From the NCBI GenBank assembly GCA_902762875.1, contig CACWPS010000005.1:62001-126000 (forward strand): a stretch of 64,000 nucleotides of DNA. The letters are read 5' to 3'. Positions 43,522 to 53,181 of this stretch are shown piece after piece. The notes beneath the pieces are model-generated. The model was given only the letters and a program-made list of their open reading frames with translations. It was not told the DNA's origin and did not search any database. Within the stretch, counting starts at the first letter, position 1. Each line of letters opens with the position of its first letter. Source of the DNA: Oscillospiraceae bacterium (GTDB lineage Bacteria; Bacillota; Clostridia; Oscillospirales; Acutalibacteraceae). Position numbers and translations under genes: made by a program.

Positions 43522-44373
43522 ATGACTTTCATTTCTAACTTAATAAACGGAATAAGCCTTGGGAGCATCTACGCCATAATCGCACTGATGTTAAACTTTG
43601 CGCACGGCGATGTTATTATGATAGGCGCATATGTTTCGTATATCTGTACGACTTCGGCGGGTATTCCCCCGATACTTTCGGTTGTGATTGCTATGGCGGT
43701 GTGTACGGTTTTAGGCATACTTATTGAAGGGCTTGCTTACCGTCCACTTAGAAAAGCGACCTCACTTGCGGTGCTTATTACCGCAATAGGCGTAAGTTAC
43801 TTTTTACAAAACTCTGCCCTGCTTATTTGGGGCAGCAACCCCAAGACCTTCAGCTCTATAGTACCCTTCGATTCTATCGCATTATTTGAGGGAAAGCTCA
43901 TTATAACCGCAGAATCCATCGTAACGGTTGCGGTATGCATAGTAATTATGATAGGTCTTACACTCTTTACCAAAAACGGTAAAATGGGTAAAGCCATGCG
44001 TGCGGTTTCCGAGGATAAGGACGCCGCTCAGTTGATGGGAATAAACACAAATTCCACAATTTCTTTGACCTTTGCTATAGGCAGCGCCTTAGCCGCAGTT
44101 GCAGGTGTGCTTTTATGCTCGGCATACCCTGTTTTAATACCGACTACCGGCTCAATGCCCGGTATCAAGGCGTTTACCGCCGCAGTTTTCGGCGGAATAG
44201 GCTCAATCCCCGGTGCGATGCTGGGCGGAATACTTTTGGGCATTATCGAAATTTTCGGAAAATCCTATATTTCAACCGAATTGTCGGATGCGATTGTTTT
44301 TGCCGTGCTTATTATCGTGCTGTTGGTTAAACCCACGGGACTTTTAGGCAAAAAGATTAATGAAAAGGTGTGA
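43522..44373 (+). CDS. livH: branched-chain amino-acid ABC transporter permease, LivH type
   Basis: Membrane permease of 283 aa with about eight helices. Family hallmarks are NGISLGSIYAIIALMLNFAHGDVIMIGAY at the start, MRAVSEDKDAAQLMGIN (the coupling loop for the ATPases) and AVFGGIGSIPGAMLGG near the end. Forms the channel with LivM. Confidence 0.92.
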   Translation: MTFISNLINGISLGSIYAIIALMLNFAHGDVIMIGAYVSYICTTSAGIPPILSVVIAMAVCTVLGILIEGLAYRPLRKATSLAVLITAIGVSYFLQNSALLIWGSNPKTFSSIVPFDSIALFEGKLIITAESIVTVAVCIVIMIGLTLFTKNGKMGKAMRAVSEDKDAAQLMGINTNSTISLTFAIGSALAAVAGVLLCSAYPVLIPTTGSMPGIKAFTAAVFGGIGSIPGAMLGGILLGIIEIFGKSYISTELSDAIVFAVLIIVLLVKPTGLLGKKINEKV

Positions 44374-44383
44374 GGTGTGAATT

Positions 44384-45490
44384 ATGAGTATTGCTTCTAA
44401 ATATAAAGCCTTAAGCAAATATGCCCGCACCAATATAAAGACCTACGGTCTTGTAATTATTGCTTTTGCAATTATGTTTCCCCTTCAATCGACGGGAACA
44501 ATCAATAACTCAATAAGCGGTCAGTTAGTTCCCATCTGCACCTACATAGTTTTGGCTATCTCACTTAACCTTACCGTAGGCATTTTGGGTGAGCTTTCAT
44601 TAGGTCATGCCGGCTTTATGAGCGTTGGCGCCTTTTCGGGCGTAATTGCCGCCGCCGCTTTTCGGGACTCGGTGGCATCGGATCCTTTAAGACTGCTTAT
44701 CGTCATTATAATCGGCGGTATATTCGCAGGAATTGCGGGACTGCTAATCGGTATACCCGTTCTCCGTCTCAGGGGAGACTATCTTGCGATTGTAACCCTT
44801 GCTTTCGGCGAAATAATCAAGAATATTATCAACTGTCTGTATGTAGGTATAGATTCAAAGGGGCTTCATTTTAGTATGAAGGACACTGCGTCCCTTGGTA
44901 TGACCAACGGCAAAATTGTGCTTAACGGTCCCCAGGGTGCTGTGGGCATTACCAAAATCGCTACCTTCACAGCAGGTTTTATACTTATACTTATTACGCT
45001 TTTTATAGTGCTTAATATGATTTACAGCAAAACGGGACGCGCTATTACCGCAATACGCGATAACCGTATCGCCGCAGAATCCGTAGGCATAAGCGTTACG
45101 AAGTACAAGCTTACCGCATTTATCACCTCTGCCGCCCTTGCAGGTATGGCGGGTGCGCTTTATGCTATGAATTTCTCCACCGTAGCACCGAAGAAATTTG
45201 ATTTCAATACATCAATCCTCATTCTCGTATTCGTTGTGTTAGGCGGTATGGGCAACATTATGGGCTCTATAATCGCCACCACGGTTCTCTATATGTTACC
45301 CGAGCTGTTAAGAGAATTTGCCGATTACAGAATGTTAATCTATGCTATCGTACTTATCTTGGTAATGCTTGCAACCAACAGTACCAAGGCAAAGCTTATA
45401 ACCGAATCGGTTAAGTTTAAAATTAAAGGCGTCTTTGTTCGTAAAAATAAGGATGACAGCGACAAAGGGGAGGTGACGGACAATGGATAA
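44384..45490 (+). CDS. livM: branched-chain amino-acid ABC transporter permease, LivM type
   Basis: Second permease, 368 aa. Typical elements are LNLTVGILGELSLGHAGFMSVGAF, the LRLRGDYLAIVTLAFGEI motif and the AIRDNRIAAESVGI coupling loop. It has an N-terminal cytoplasmic extension and a charged C-terminal tail. Its end overlaps livG by eight bases. Confidence 0.92.
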   Translation: MSIASKYKALSKYARTNIKTYGLVIIAFAIMFPLQSTGTINNSISGQLVPICTYIVLAISLNLTVGILGELSLGHAGFMSVGAFSGVIAAAAFRDSVASDPLRLLIVIIIGGIFAGIAGLLIGIPVLRLRGDYLAIVTLAFGEIIKNIINCLYVGIDSKGLHFSMKDTASLGMTNGKIVLNGPQGAVGITKIATFTAGFILILITLFIVLNMIYSKTGRAITAIRDNRIAAESVGISVTKYKLTAFITSAALAGMAGALYAMNFSTVAPKKFDFNTSILILVFVVLGGMGNIMGSIIATTVLYMLPELLREFADYRMLIYAIVLILVMLATNSTKAKLITESVKFKIKGVFVRKNKDDSDKGEVTDNG

Positions 45491-46331
45491 AATGGTACCT
45501 TATCCTTCGGGGGCTATAGTACCCGAGCGTGATGTTGAAAAGACTCCCATTCTCGAAACCCATCATTTGGGTATTGATTTCGGGGGACTTACCGCCGTTG
45601 ACGAGTTTTCAATAACTGTGGGCAGAACCGAGATTTCGGGACTTATCGGCCCTAACGGCGCAGGCAAAACCACAGTTTTCAACCTGCTCACAAATGTTTA
45701 CCAGCCAACCAGAGGCACAATTATGCTTGACGGCAAACCGACTGCGGGCAAAACCACAGCGCAGGTTAACCGTATGGGCATTGCCCGTACCTTCCAGAAT
45801 ATCCGTCTTTTCTCAAATATGAGCGTGCTTGACAATGTCAAGGTAGGTCTTCATAATTCGGTTAAGGAGGGCTTTTTCGCCTCCGTCACACATAGCTTAG
45901 GCTACGGCAAGGCAGAGAAAAAGGCTAACGAGCGAGCGCTCCGGTTGCTTGATTTCTTCTCTATGGCGGATATGGCAAATGCCGACGCCGGCTCCCTTCC
46001 TTACGGCGCACAACGGAGACTTGAAATAGTAAGAGCGCTTGCTACAAACCCGGGTATCATACTTCTTGACGAGCCTGCCGCAGGTATGAACCCGTCGGAG
46101 ACTGCCGAGCTCATGGAAAATATCCGCCGTATACGGGATACATTCAATATTGCGGTAATGCTTATCGAACACGATATGAGCCTTGTTATGAACATCTGTG
46201 AGGGCATATGTGTTCTCGACCACGGCAAGATAATTGCAAAGGGCACGCCTGATGAAATCAAGTCTAACCCTGCGGTTATCGAGGCTTATCTCGGAAAGAA
46301 AAAGGAGGCGGACGGCAATGCTCAAGGTTGA
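45483..46331 (+). CDS. livG: branched-chain amino-acid ABC transporter ATPase, LivG type
   Basis: ATP-binding subunit of 282 aa. Walker A is GPNGAGKTT near residue 58; the signature loop has the LivG-specific form SLPYGAQRRLEI; Walker B is GIILLDEPAAGMN. The long insertion after the Q-loop (TFQNIRLF onward) is also typical of LivG. Overlaps livF by 14 bases. Confidence 0.92.
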   Translation: MDKMVPYPSGAIVPERDVEKTPILETHHLGIDFGGLTAVDEFSITVGRTEISGLIGPNGAGKTTVFNLLTNVYQPTRGTIMLDGKPTAGKTTAQVNRMGIARTFQNIRLFSNMSVLDNVKVGLHNSVKEGFFASVTHSLGYGKAEKKANERALRLLDFFSMADMANADAGSLPYGAQRRLEIVRALATNPGIILLDEPAAGMNPSETAELMENIRRIRDTFNIAVMLIEHDMSLVMNICEGICVLDHGKIIAKGTPDEIKSNPAVIEAYLGKKKEADGNAQG

Positions 46332-47016
46332 TGATATAAACGTATATTACGGAAACATTCACGCACTTAAGGGCATTTCCCTTGAGGTTCACCCCGATGA
46401 AATCGTTGCGCTTATAGGTGCTAACGGTGCGGGCAAGTCCACCACCCTTAAAACAATTTCGGGGCTTATGCGCACAAAAACGGGCAGTATAACCCTTATG
46501 GATGAGGATATTTCCCATACCGACGCTCACAAGCTTGTGGCTAAGGGATTGGCACATGTTCCCGAGGGCAGACGGGTATTTTTGCAGATGACCGTTCAGG
46601 AAAATCTCGAAATGGGTGCGTACACACAGCCCGGCTATGTCAAGGAAGGCATCAACGATGTTTTTGAGCGTTTTCCCCGTCTTAAGCACCGCAGAAACCA
46701 GATTGCGGGCACCCTTTCGGGCGGGGAACAGCAGATGCTTGCTATGGGTCGCGCGCTTATGAGTAAGCCTAAGCTTTTAATGCTTGACGAGCCCTCAATG
46801 GGCTTAGCGCCTATTCTGGTTCAACAGATTTTTGATATTATTAAGGAGCTGCACGATGCGGGCACAACCATTCTTTTGGTTGAGCAGAATGCCGAAATGG
46901 CTCTGCAAATAGCAGACCGAGCCTATGTTCTTGAATCGGGAAGAATCACCGTTTCGGGCACAGGTAAAGAATTAGCTCAAAGCGACTCTATTAAAAAAGC
47001 CTACTTGGGCGGTTAA
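46318..47016 (+). CDS. livF: branched-chain amino-acid ABC transporter ATPase, LivF type
   Basis: Second ATPase, 232 aa. Walker A GANGAGKST, signature LSGGEQQMLAMGRAL and Walker B LLMLDEPSMGLAP. The ATG at 46318 was chosen because the sequence MLKVDDINVYYG begins like other LivF proteins and AAAGGAGGCGG precedes it; the frame is open further upstream inside livG. Confidence 0.92.
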   Translation: MLKVDDINVYYGNIHALKGISLEVHPDEIVALIGANGAGKSTTLKTISGLMRTKTGSITLMDEDISHTDAHKLVAKGLAHVPEGRRVFLQMTVQENLEMGAYTQPGYVKEGINDVFERFPRLKHRRNQIAGTLSGGEQQMLAMGRALMSKPKLLMLDEPSMGLAPILVQQIFDIIKELHDAGTTILLVEQNAEMALQIADRAYVLESGRITVSGTGKELAQSDSIKKAYLGG

Positions 47017-47040
47017 TTCACATTACAACCCGTATAAAAA

Positions 47041-47190
47041 AAGCCTCCCTTGTGTAAAGGGAGGGGGACCGCCGAACGGCGGTGGAGGGATTGTTTATAA
47101 TTCGAAAATTGCAACGGCTAAGTTATAATTTCGATACAATCCCCCAGTCACGGCAAGCCATGACAGCCCCCTTTACACAAGGGGGCCTTT
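47041..47190. repeat. dispersed repeat pair closing the liv operon
   Basis: CCTCCCTTGTGTAAAGGGAGG and CCGCCGAACGGCGG at 47043-47090, and CCCCCTTTACACAAGGGGGCC at 47166-47187, each palindromic and related to the block at 39643. The last one with TTTG may act as the terminator between the convergent livF and polC. Confidence 0.65.
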
Positions 47191-47203
47191 GTTTTTTATG
47201 CCT

Positions 47204-50200
47204 TTAGAACATCGAAATCTGGTTTGTGTCGGGCAGGTCGTTCATAGCGCCTAAGTCGGCTAAATTTTGAATAATGGTTTTGGAAACCCCCGCCTCTAAC
47301 TGGAAGTCCTCAATAGAAACGAAGTCACCTTTCTGTGCCGCCTCATAAATGGAGTATGCCGCCTTTTCGCCAACACCTGAAAGGGCGCCGAAGGGAAGGC
47401 GCATTTTGCCCTCCTCGGGAACATATTTCATAGCGTGGGATTTGGTAATATCAATGGGCAGAACCTCAATTCCTCGGGACATCATCTCGTTGAATATCAG
47501 CATATTATTGTAAACATCAAGCTCCTTTTTGGTGGCTTCCTTGCCCTTTGCCTTGATGCTCTGAAGATACCGCCTTACCGCCTCTTTACCCTGAATTACC
47601 GTGGGCACATCCACATCCTCGGGACGGGCGGTAAAATAGGCGCAGTAGAACTCAAGGGGCTTATAAACCTTGTACCACGCAAGCCGCAGAGCCGAAATTA
47701 CATATGCCGCCGCATGAGCCTTAGGGAACATATACTTAATTTTGTGACAGCTTTCAATATACCATTCGGGAACGCCGTGGGAGCGCATTTCCTCTTCCAT
47801 AGCGCCCCATTCCTCGGCGGAAACCTTGCCCTTTGCCACAAGTCCCTTACGCACCGTCTCGGTAATCTTGAACGCCTTGCCCTCTTCAAGCCCCTTATGA
47901 ATAAGGTAAACCATTATGTTATCACGGGTTCCGATAACCTCGGAAATCGTGCAGGTGCCGCTGTCAATAAGGTCCTTGGCGTTGCCGAGCCACACATCCG
48001 TACCGTGGGAAAGACCCGAAATCTGCAACAGGTCGGAAAAGTTTTTGGGCTGACAGTCCATAAGCATTTCACGCACAAAGGGGGTTCCGAACTCGGGCAG
48101 ACAGTATGTACCTGTGCGGGACTCTATTTCATCGGGAGTAACGCCCAAAGCCTCGGTCGAAGTAAAGAGGCTGTAAACCTCGGGGTCGCTCATTGAAACA
48201 TCGTTTACCGGAATGCCCGTGTACTCCTCGAGATATTTGTATGTAGTCGGCACAACGTGCCCCAATTCGTCAAGCTTTAGAATCGTATCGTGAATAGAGT
48301 GGAAGTCGAAATGGGTGGTTATTATGTCGGAATTAACATCATCCGCCGGGTGCTGAACGGGGCAGAAATCGTAAATCGTCTTGTCCCTCGGCACAATAAT
48401 CATTCCCGCGGGGTGCTGACCTGTGGTCTGCTTAATCTGCGCCTTCTCAACAAGGGAAGCCAAGCGGTTTAATTCTGCGTTGCTTAAGGTTACGCCCTTT
48501 TTCTCGGCATACGCCTTTGCAAAGCCGAAGGCGGTCTTTTCCGCAACCGTTGAGATTGTACCCGCTTTAAATACATTTTCTCTGCCGAAAAGGGTTTCGG
48601 TGTACTTCTGTACCGAATTTTGGAACTCGTCCGAGAAGTTAAGGTCTATATCAGGGACTTTATCCCCCTTAAAGCCTAAGAAGGTCTCAAAGGGAATATC
48701 GTGACCGTTGCGGTTGAAGGTGGTTCCGCAATTAGGGCAGTTCTTTTCGGGCAAATCGAAGCCCGAGCCCACCTCGCCCTTTAGGAAAAACTCGCTGTGC
48801 TGACAGTGGGGGCAGACATAGTGGGGAGGAAGCGGATTAACCTCTGAAATACCCGCCATTGTGGCAACAAAGGAAGAACCTACCGAGCCACGGGAGCCTA
48901 CCAGATAGCCGTTTTCCTCGCTGTAGGCAACCAACTTCTGCGCCGAAATATACATTATGGAAAAGCCGTTGTTAATAATGGAGTTAAGCTCCTTATCAAG
49001 GCGCTTTTCCACCACCTCGGGCAGGGGGTCGCCGTAAAGCCTGTGGGCATTGTCCTGACAGATATTACGGAGCAAATCATCCGAACCCTCAATCACGGGG
49101 GGATAGTTTCCGTCGGGCACAGGGATAACATCGCTGTCTACCATATCGGCGATTTTATTGGGATTATCAATAACAAATTCCTTTGCCCGCTCCCCGAAAT
49201 AGTCGAAATCCTTAAGCATTTCATCGGTGGTTTTAAGATAGAGGGGGGCTTGATTGTCGAAATCGTCAAAGCCTTGACCCGCCATTAAAATTTTGCGGAT
49301 AATATCGTCACTCTTTTTAAGGAAGTGAACATCCCCCGTTGCAACAACAGGTTTGCCCAGCTTATCGGCAAGCTCCACAACCTTGCGGTTAAAGTCCTTT
49401 ATAACCTCGTCGCTTGTGACCTTGCGGAAGCGGTTGGGTATAACAGCCCCCGTCTTCTTGTCCTTCTTATCAGGGGACATAGACTCCCGCACCATAAAGG
49501 CGTTGTTGCCGAGGGGCTGAATTTCAAGGTAATCGTAGTATTCGGCAATCCTTAAAAGCTCCTCCTCGGGTCTTTCGTCCACAATCGCCTTATAAAGCTC
49601 CCCCTGTTCGCAGGCACTGCCTATAATCAGCCCCTCACGGAGAGTATCAAGCTTGCTTCTAAGGGTGATAGGTCTGCCCTTAAAATTATTAAGGTGAGCG
49701 TCCGACACTAACTGATAAAGGTTTTTAAGCCCCGTAAGATTTTTTACAAGTATAATCTGGTGACAGCGGTATTTTGCCATCTGCTTTGCGTTAAGTCCCG
49801 TAATATCGTTGTTAATATCGTCAACAAAGTAAGCCTCAACGCCGTAGATAACCTTAAACTCACCGCCGCTCTTTCTTATGGCCTTTACGGCACCTGCGGC
49901 GGCGGGGTAAGCCTGAACAACCCCGTGGTCGGTGATGGCAACCGCTTTGTGACCCCATTTATAGGCACGGTTTACAATATCGGCGGCTGAGGAAACTGCA
50001 TCCTTTGCGGACATATTGGTGTGGCAGTGAAGCTCCACCCGCTTTTCGCCCTCGTGTTCGTCGGTTTCCTCATATTTCTGTAAAAGGGCCATAGCCTTTG
50101 GCTTTACCCTAAATTCACTCTTATAGTTATCAAACTCGTATGTACCGTTTACAAGTACAAAGGCGCCGTCCTTTATGGGGGCAACCTCGCCCATACGCTT

Positions 50201-51028
50201 TGGGTCGATAAACATATTAGCGGTAAGGGAGTTTGTGTAGTCGCTGAAGGAAAAGGTTAGAATATTCGATTCGCCCCGCTTGGTGTTAATGGTGCGAACC
50301 TCTGTGCCGAAAACCTCTCCCCAACAGCAGATTTCGGTGTCGTCCGGGGTGACCTCAATCATTTTTTTTGTATTGGTATTTATACCTCTGCCGTAAAAGG
50401 TTTGGGGATTATCAAGGTAAACAATGCCGTTTTCGGGCTTTTCCTTCCTTTTTTCAAACTTTATTTCCTTTTTGGGAGCAGAGTGCTTGTCCGATTTAGG
50501 GGTAGGTCTGCGCTCGGTATGCTCGGGAGCGGTTATCTTTGGCATTTCCATTTCTACCGCATCAAGCTGACCCCCAAAGGAAACCGTAATTTCTTTACCG
50601 AAACGCTCCCTTATAATCAGGCGAAAGGCATTTTCAAAGCCGCTCTCTTTAATTTTTTCGTAACCGCCGTATTTTAAGGTTATGCCCACATTATTATCCG
50701 TAAGGTTGAATTCCGCACCGTTAAAATAGCCGTTTAAAGCCGCATTTTTAAGCCGCAATTCGGCTACAATGTCGGCACAGGCGGTGCTGTCAAGGGCGTT
50801 TTCGCCGTAGATAAAGGAAATATCGCAGTTGTTAAGCCTTAATGCACCTGAAAGCGCACTCAACAGTGCGTTTCGCTCGTTCAATGTTATGTAATTTTCG
50901 GATTTAAGGGTTATATCAAGTGTTCTTTCCTCTATGTCGAGTCCGCAATGCTCTACTATGCAGTTTTGCACCCCGTCCGATGTGGGGATATTATCACCGA
51001 ATATTTCCGAAAATAAAGCCTTAGCCAC
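47204..51028 (-). CDS. polC: DNA polymerase III PolC lacking the exonuclease domain
   Basis: Replicative polymerase of 1274 aa; PolC is usually about 1430. From the N-terminus: PolC-specific N domain, OB fold at about 230-320, PHP domain from about 333 (VELHCHTNMSAKDA), polymerase with a zinc ribbon (CPHCQ near 738 and CPNCG near 765) and the active-site PDIDLNFS near 790, then a C-terminal helix-hairpin-helix/tail. In other PolC proteins a DnaQ-like 3'-5' exonuclease of about 170 residues interrupts PHP right after VIYGVEA; here that point runs directly into INNDITGLNAKQMAKYRCHQ and the second PHP part. Start is a GTG at 51028 with GGAG ten bases before. Proofreading must come from elsewhere. 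Confidence 0.93.
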   Translation of the reverse strand: MAKALFSEIFGDNIPTSDGVQNCIVEHCGLDIEERTLDITLKSENYITLNERNALLSALSGALRLNNCDISFIYGENALDSTACADIVAELRLKNAALNGYFNGAEFNLTDNNVGITLKYGGYEKIKESGFENAFRLIIRERFGKEITVSFGGQLDAVEMEMPKITAPEHTERRPTPKSDKHSAPKKEIKFEKRKEKPENGIVYLDNPQTFYGRGINTNTKKMIEVTPDDTEICCWGEVFGTEVRTINTKRGESNILTFSFSDYTNSLTANMFIDPKRMGEVAPIKDGAFVLVNGTYEFDNYKSEFRVKPKAMALLQKYEETDEHEGEKRVELHCHTNMSAKDAVSSAADIVNRAYKWGHKAVAITDHGVVQAYPAAAGAVKAIRKSGGEFKVIYGVEAYFVDDINNDITGLNAKQMAKYRCHQIILVKNLTGLKNLYQLVSDAHLNNFKGRPITLRSKLDTLREGLIIGSACEQGELYKAIVDERPEEELLRIAEYYDYLEIQPLGNNAFMVRESMSPDKKDKKTGAVIPNRFRKVTSDEVIKDFNRKVVELADKLGKPVVATGDVHFLKKSDDIIRKILMAGQGFDDFDNQAPLYLKTTDEMLKDFDYFGERAKEFVIDNPNKIADMVDSDVIPVPDGNYPPVIEGSDDLLRNICQDNAHRLYGDPLPEVVEKRLDKELNSIINNGFSIMYISAQKLVAYSEENGYLVGSRGSVGSSFVATMAGISEVNPLPPHYVCPHCQHSEFFLKGEVGSGFDLPEKNCPNCGTTFNRNGHDIPFETFLGFKGDKVPDIDLNFSDEFQNSVQKYTETLFGRENVFKAGTISTVAEKTAFGFAKAYAEKKGVTLSNAELNRLASLVEKAQIKQTTGQHPAGMIIVPRDKTIYDFCPVQHPADDVNSDIITTHFDFHSIHDTILKLDELGHVVPTTYKYLEEYTGIPVNDVSMSDPEVYSLFTSTEALGVTPDEIESRTGTYCLPEFGTPFVREMLMDCQPKNFSDLLQISGLSHGTDVWLGNAKDLIDSGTCTISEVIGTRDNIMVYLIHKGLEEGKAFKITETVRKGLVAKGKVSAEEWGAMEEEMRSHGVPEWYIESCHKIKYMFPKAHAAAYVISALRLAWYKVYKPLEFYCAYFTARPEDVDVPTVIQGKEAVRRYLQSIKAKGKEATKKELDVYNNMLIFNEMMSRGIEVLPIDITKSHAMKYVPEEGKMRLPFGALSGVGEKAAYSIYEAAQKGDFVSIEDFQLEAGVSKTIIQNLADLGAMNDLPDTNQISMF

Positions 51029-51044
51029 TTTTTACACTCCGTTT

Positions 51045-52097
51045 TTACATTTTTTCAATCTCTTTGAGCAACTCGTCAAGCAGTTTTTCCTCGGGAATTT
51101 TGCGGATAATCTCACCCTGCTTAAAAAGCAGTCCGCAGCCGTCCCCGCCGGCTATTCCTATGTCGGCTTCCTTAGCTTCCCCGGGGCCGTTTACAACACA
51201 GCCCATAACCGCAACTGTTATATCCTTATTAACTCCTGAAAGCCTTTTTTCAACCTCGCTTGCAAGGCCAATAAGGTCAATCTTTGTTCTTCCGCAGGTG
51301 GGGCAGGAGACGAATTTAATTCCGCCGCCCCGAAGTCCCAAGGCGCGGAGTAGCTTAATACCCGACTCCACCTCTTTCACGGGGTCGTCGGTAAGGGAAA
51401 TTCTAATCGTCGCTCCTATATTACGCAAAAGCAGTCCGCCTATTCCGGCGGCTGATTTTATAGTGCCCATTTGTTCGGTTCCCGCCTCGGTCACACCTAA
51501 GTGCAGGGGATAGGGGCACCTTTCGGCGGCAAGCTCGTAGGCCTTATACATCTTCCCCACATCCGAGCTTTTAAGGGAAAGCACAATATCGTTAAAATCG
51601 AATTTTTGGAGTAAGGAAATATGGTAAAGCCCGCTTTCCACCATAGCTTCGGGGGTGGGGGAACCGTATTTTTCCAGTATGCTTTTTTCAAGGGAGCCCG
51701 AATTAACACCTATTCTAATAGGCACTCCCGCTGTTTTACAGGCGTTGGCGACTGCTTTTACTCTGTCCTCCGAGCCGATATTACCCGGGTTAATGCGGAT
51801 TTTATCCACACCCGCACTGACGCTCTCAAGGGCTAATTTATAGTCAAAGTGTATATCGGCAACAACGGGGATTGAGATGCTTTCCTTTACCGCCGCAAGG
51901 GTTTTTACCGCCTCTTTATCGGGGACCGAAATCCTTACAATATCGCACCCCGCCGCTTCTAAAGCCTTTGCCTGAGCCACATTACCCTTGATATTATGGG
52001 CGGGAACGCAGAGCATCGACTGCACCGAAATAGGCGCACCCCCGCCGATTGCCACATTACCCGCAAAAACTTTTTTCGTTTTATTGTTAGTAAACAA
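51045..52097 (-). CDS. ispG: 4-hydroxy-3-methylbut-2-en-1-yl diphosphate synthase
   Basis: Iron-sulfur enzyme of the MEP isoprenoid pathway, 350 aa, the compact bacterial form. Cluster ligands are the two Cys of SCPTCGRT and the Cys of GCVVNGPGEA. The start codon is TTG at 52097. Member of the pyrH-to-polC cluster with dxr of the same pathway. Confidence 0.95.
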   Translation of the reverse strand: MFTNNKTKKVFAGNVAIGGGAPISVQSMLCVPAHNIKGNVAQAKALEAAGCDIVRISVPDKEAVKTLAAVKESISIPVVADIHFDYKLALESVSAGVDKIRINPGNIGSEDRVKAVANACKTAGVPIRIGVNSGSLEKSILEKYGSPTPEAMVESGLYHISLLQKFDFNDIVLSLKSSDVGKMYKAYELAAERCPYPLHLGVTEAGTEQMGTIKSAAGIGGLLLRNIGATIRISLTDDPVKEVESGIKLLRALGLRGGGIKFVSCPTCGRTKIDLIGLASEVEKRLSGVNKDITVAVMGCVVNGPGEAKEADIGIAGGDGCGLLFKQGEIIRKIPEEKLLDELLKEIEKM

Positions 52098-52102
52098 TTA
52101 AA

Positions 52103-53164
52103 TCACCCTGCAATTAAAGTCCATATATCCTTAGCGGTTATAAGCAGCATAAAGCCGATTAAAATGGCAAAGCCTGCCGCATGCACCGCCGCCTCGTACT
52201 TTTGCGGTACAGGCTTTCTGAAAATCATTTCTATTAAAATAAATAACAGTCTTCCCCCGTCAAGGGCGGGGATAGGCAATAGATTGAAAATACCCAAATT
52301 AATGCTGATAAGCGCCATAATAGGCAGTATATTTTTAAGGCTTTGCTTTGCCGCAGAGCCTATAACCGCCGTAACCCCCACGGGGCCCGAAACCGCACTT
52401 ATTCCGTATTTGCCGGTTATAAGGTCTATTAGGGAGCGCCATACTACAGCGCAGTAAGAGGCGGCGGTGGAGAAGGTCTGCTTAATAAAGGAGCCCGCTG
52501 TCTTTTTTATGCCGTAGACCTTAAAATCCACATTAAGATAGCTTATGCCGTCTTCTTCTGCGGTTTCAAAGGCGACATTACGAAGTTCAACCTTTTTCCC
52601 GTCCCGCTTTACGGTGATATCGATTTTCCCGTCCTCCACATTGGTAAAGGCATAGCTTAAATCGTAGGTGGAGAAAATTTTTCTTCCGTCAACCGCTATT
52701 ATTTTATCATCAACCTGAAGCCCGCTTTGTTCGCTTAATGCGTTTTCGGCAAACTCGGCGACTACGGTTGAAGTGAAACGGCTTTCGGGGGCAAGGGAAA
52801 CCCCTACTATTATAAGCCCCAAAAGGAGATTGAATATAGCCCCCATTGCGACTATAATAAACCGTCTCCAAGGTTTTTTGTTGCAGAAAGCACGATTGTC
52901 TGTACTGGTTTCGTCCTCACCCTCCATAGCGCAGTAACCGCCCAAGGGAATAAGATTAACCTTATATTCGGTCTCCTTGCCCTTTTTTGAAAAGAGCTTG
53001 GGGCCAAAGCCCACCGCAAACTCGTTTACCCTAACGCCTAAAAGCTTTGCGGCGATGAAGTGCCCGAATTCGTGGATTATAATAAGCAAAAGAAATAGAA
53101 GCACCGCAACAAGATATGGCCACACATTACCCCATACATTTAAAATAGCCGAAATAGTAATCAC
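52103..53164 (-). CDS. rseP: RIP metalloprotease RseP
   Basis: Site-2 protease of 353 aa that cleaves membrane-bound regulators and leftover signal peptides. The zinc motif HEFGH is in the first transmembrane helix near residue 32. A PDZ domain covers about residues 125-190 (SGLQVDDKIIAVDG), and NLLPIPALDGG supplies the third ligand. Usual place between dxr and ispG. Start is a GTG. Confidence 0.93.
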   Translation of the reverse strand: MITISAILNVWGNVWPYLVAVLLFLLLIIIHEFGHFIAAKLLGVRVNEFAVGFGPKLFSKKGKETEYKVNLIPLGGYCAMEGEDETSTDNRAFCNKKPWRRFIIVAMGAIFNLLLGLIIVGVSLAPESRFTSTVVAEFAENALSEQSGLQVDDKIIAVDGRKIFSTYDLSYAFTNVEDGKIDITVKRDGKKVELRNVAFETAEEDGISYLNVDFKVYGIKKTAGSFIKQTFSTAASYCAVVWRSLIDLITGKYGISAVSGPVGVTAVIGSAAKQSLKNILPIMALISINLGIFNLLPIPALDGGRLLFILIEMIFRKPVPQKYEAAVHAAGFAILIGFMLLITAKDIWTLIAG

Positions 53165-53181
53165 CTGCTGTAATAATAATT

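Noticed and set aside
43527-47016. Assignment of the Liv transporter to leucine/isoleucine/valine for certain
   Set aside because: Family members carry many ligands and the leader peptide is rich in Cys codons, not in branched-chain codons.
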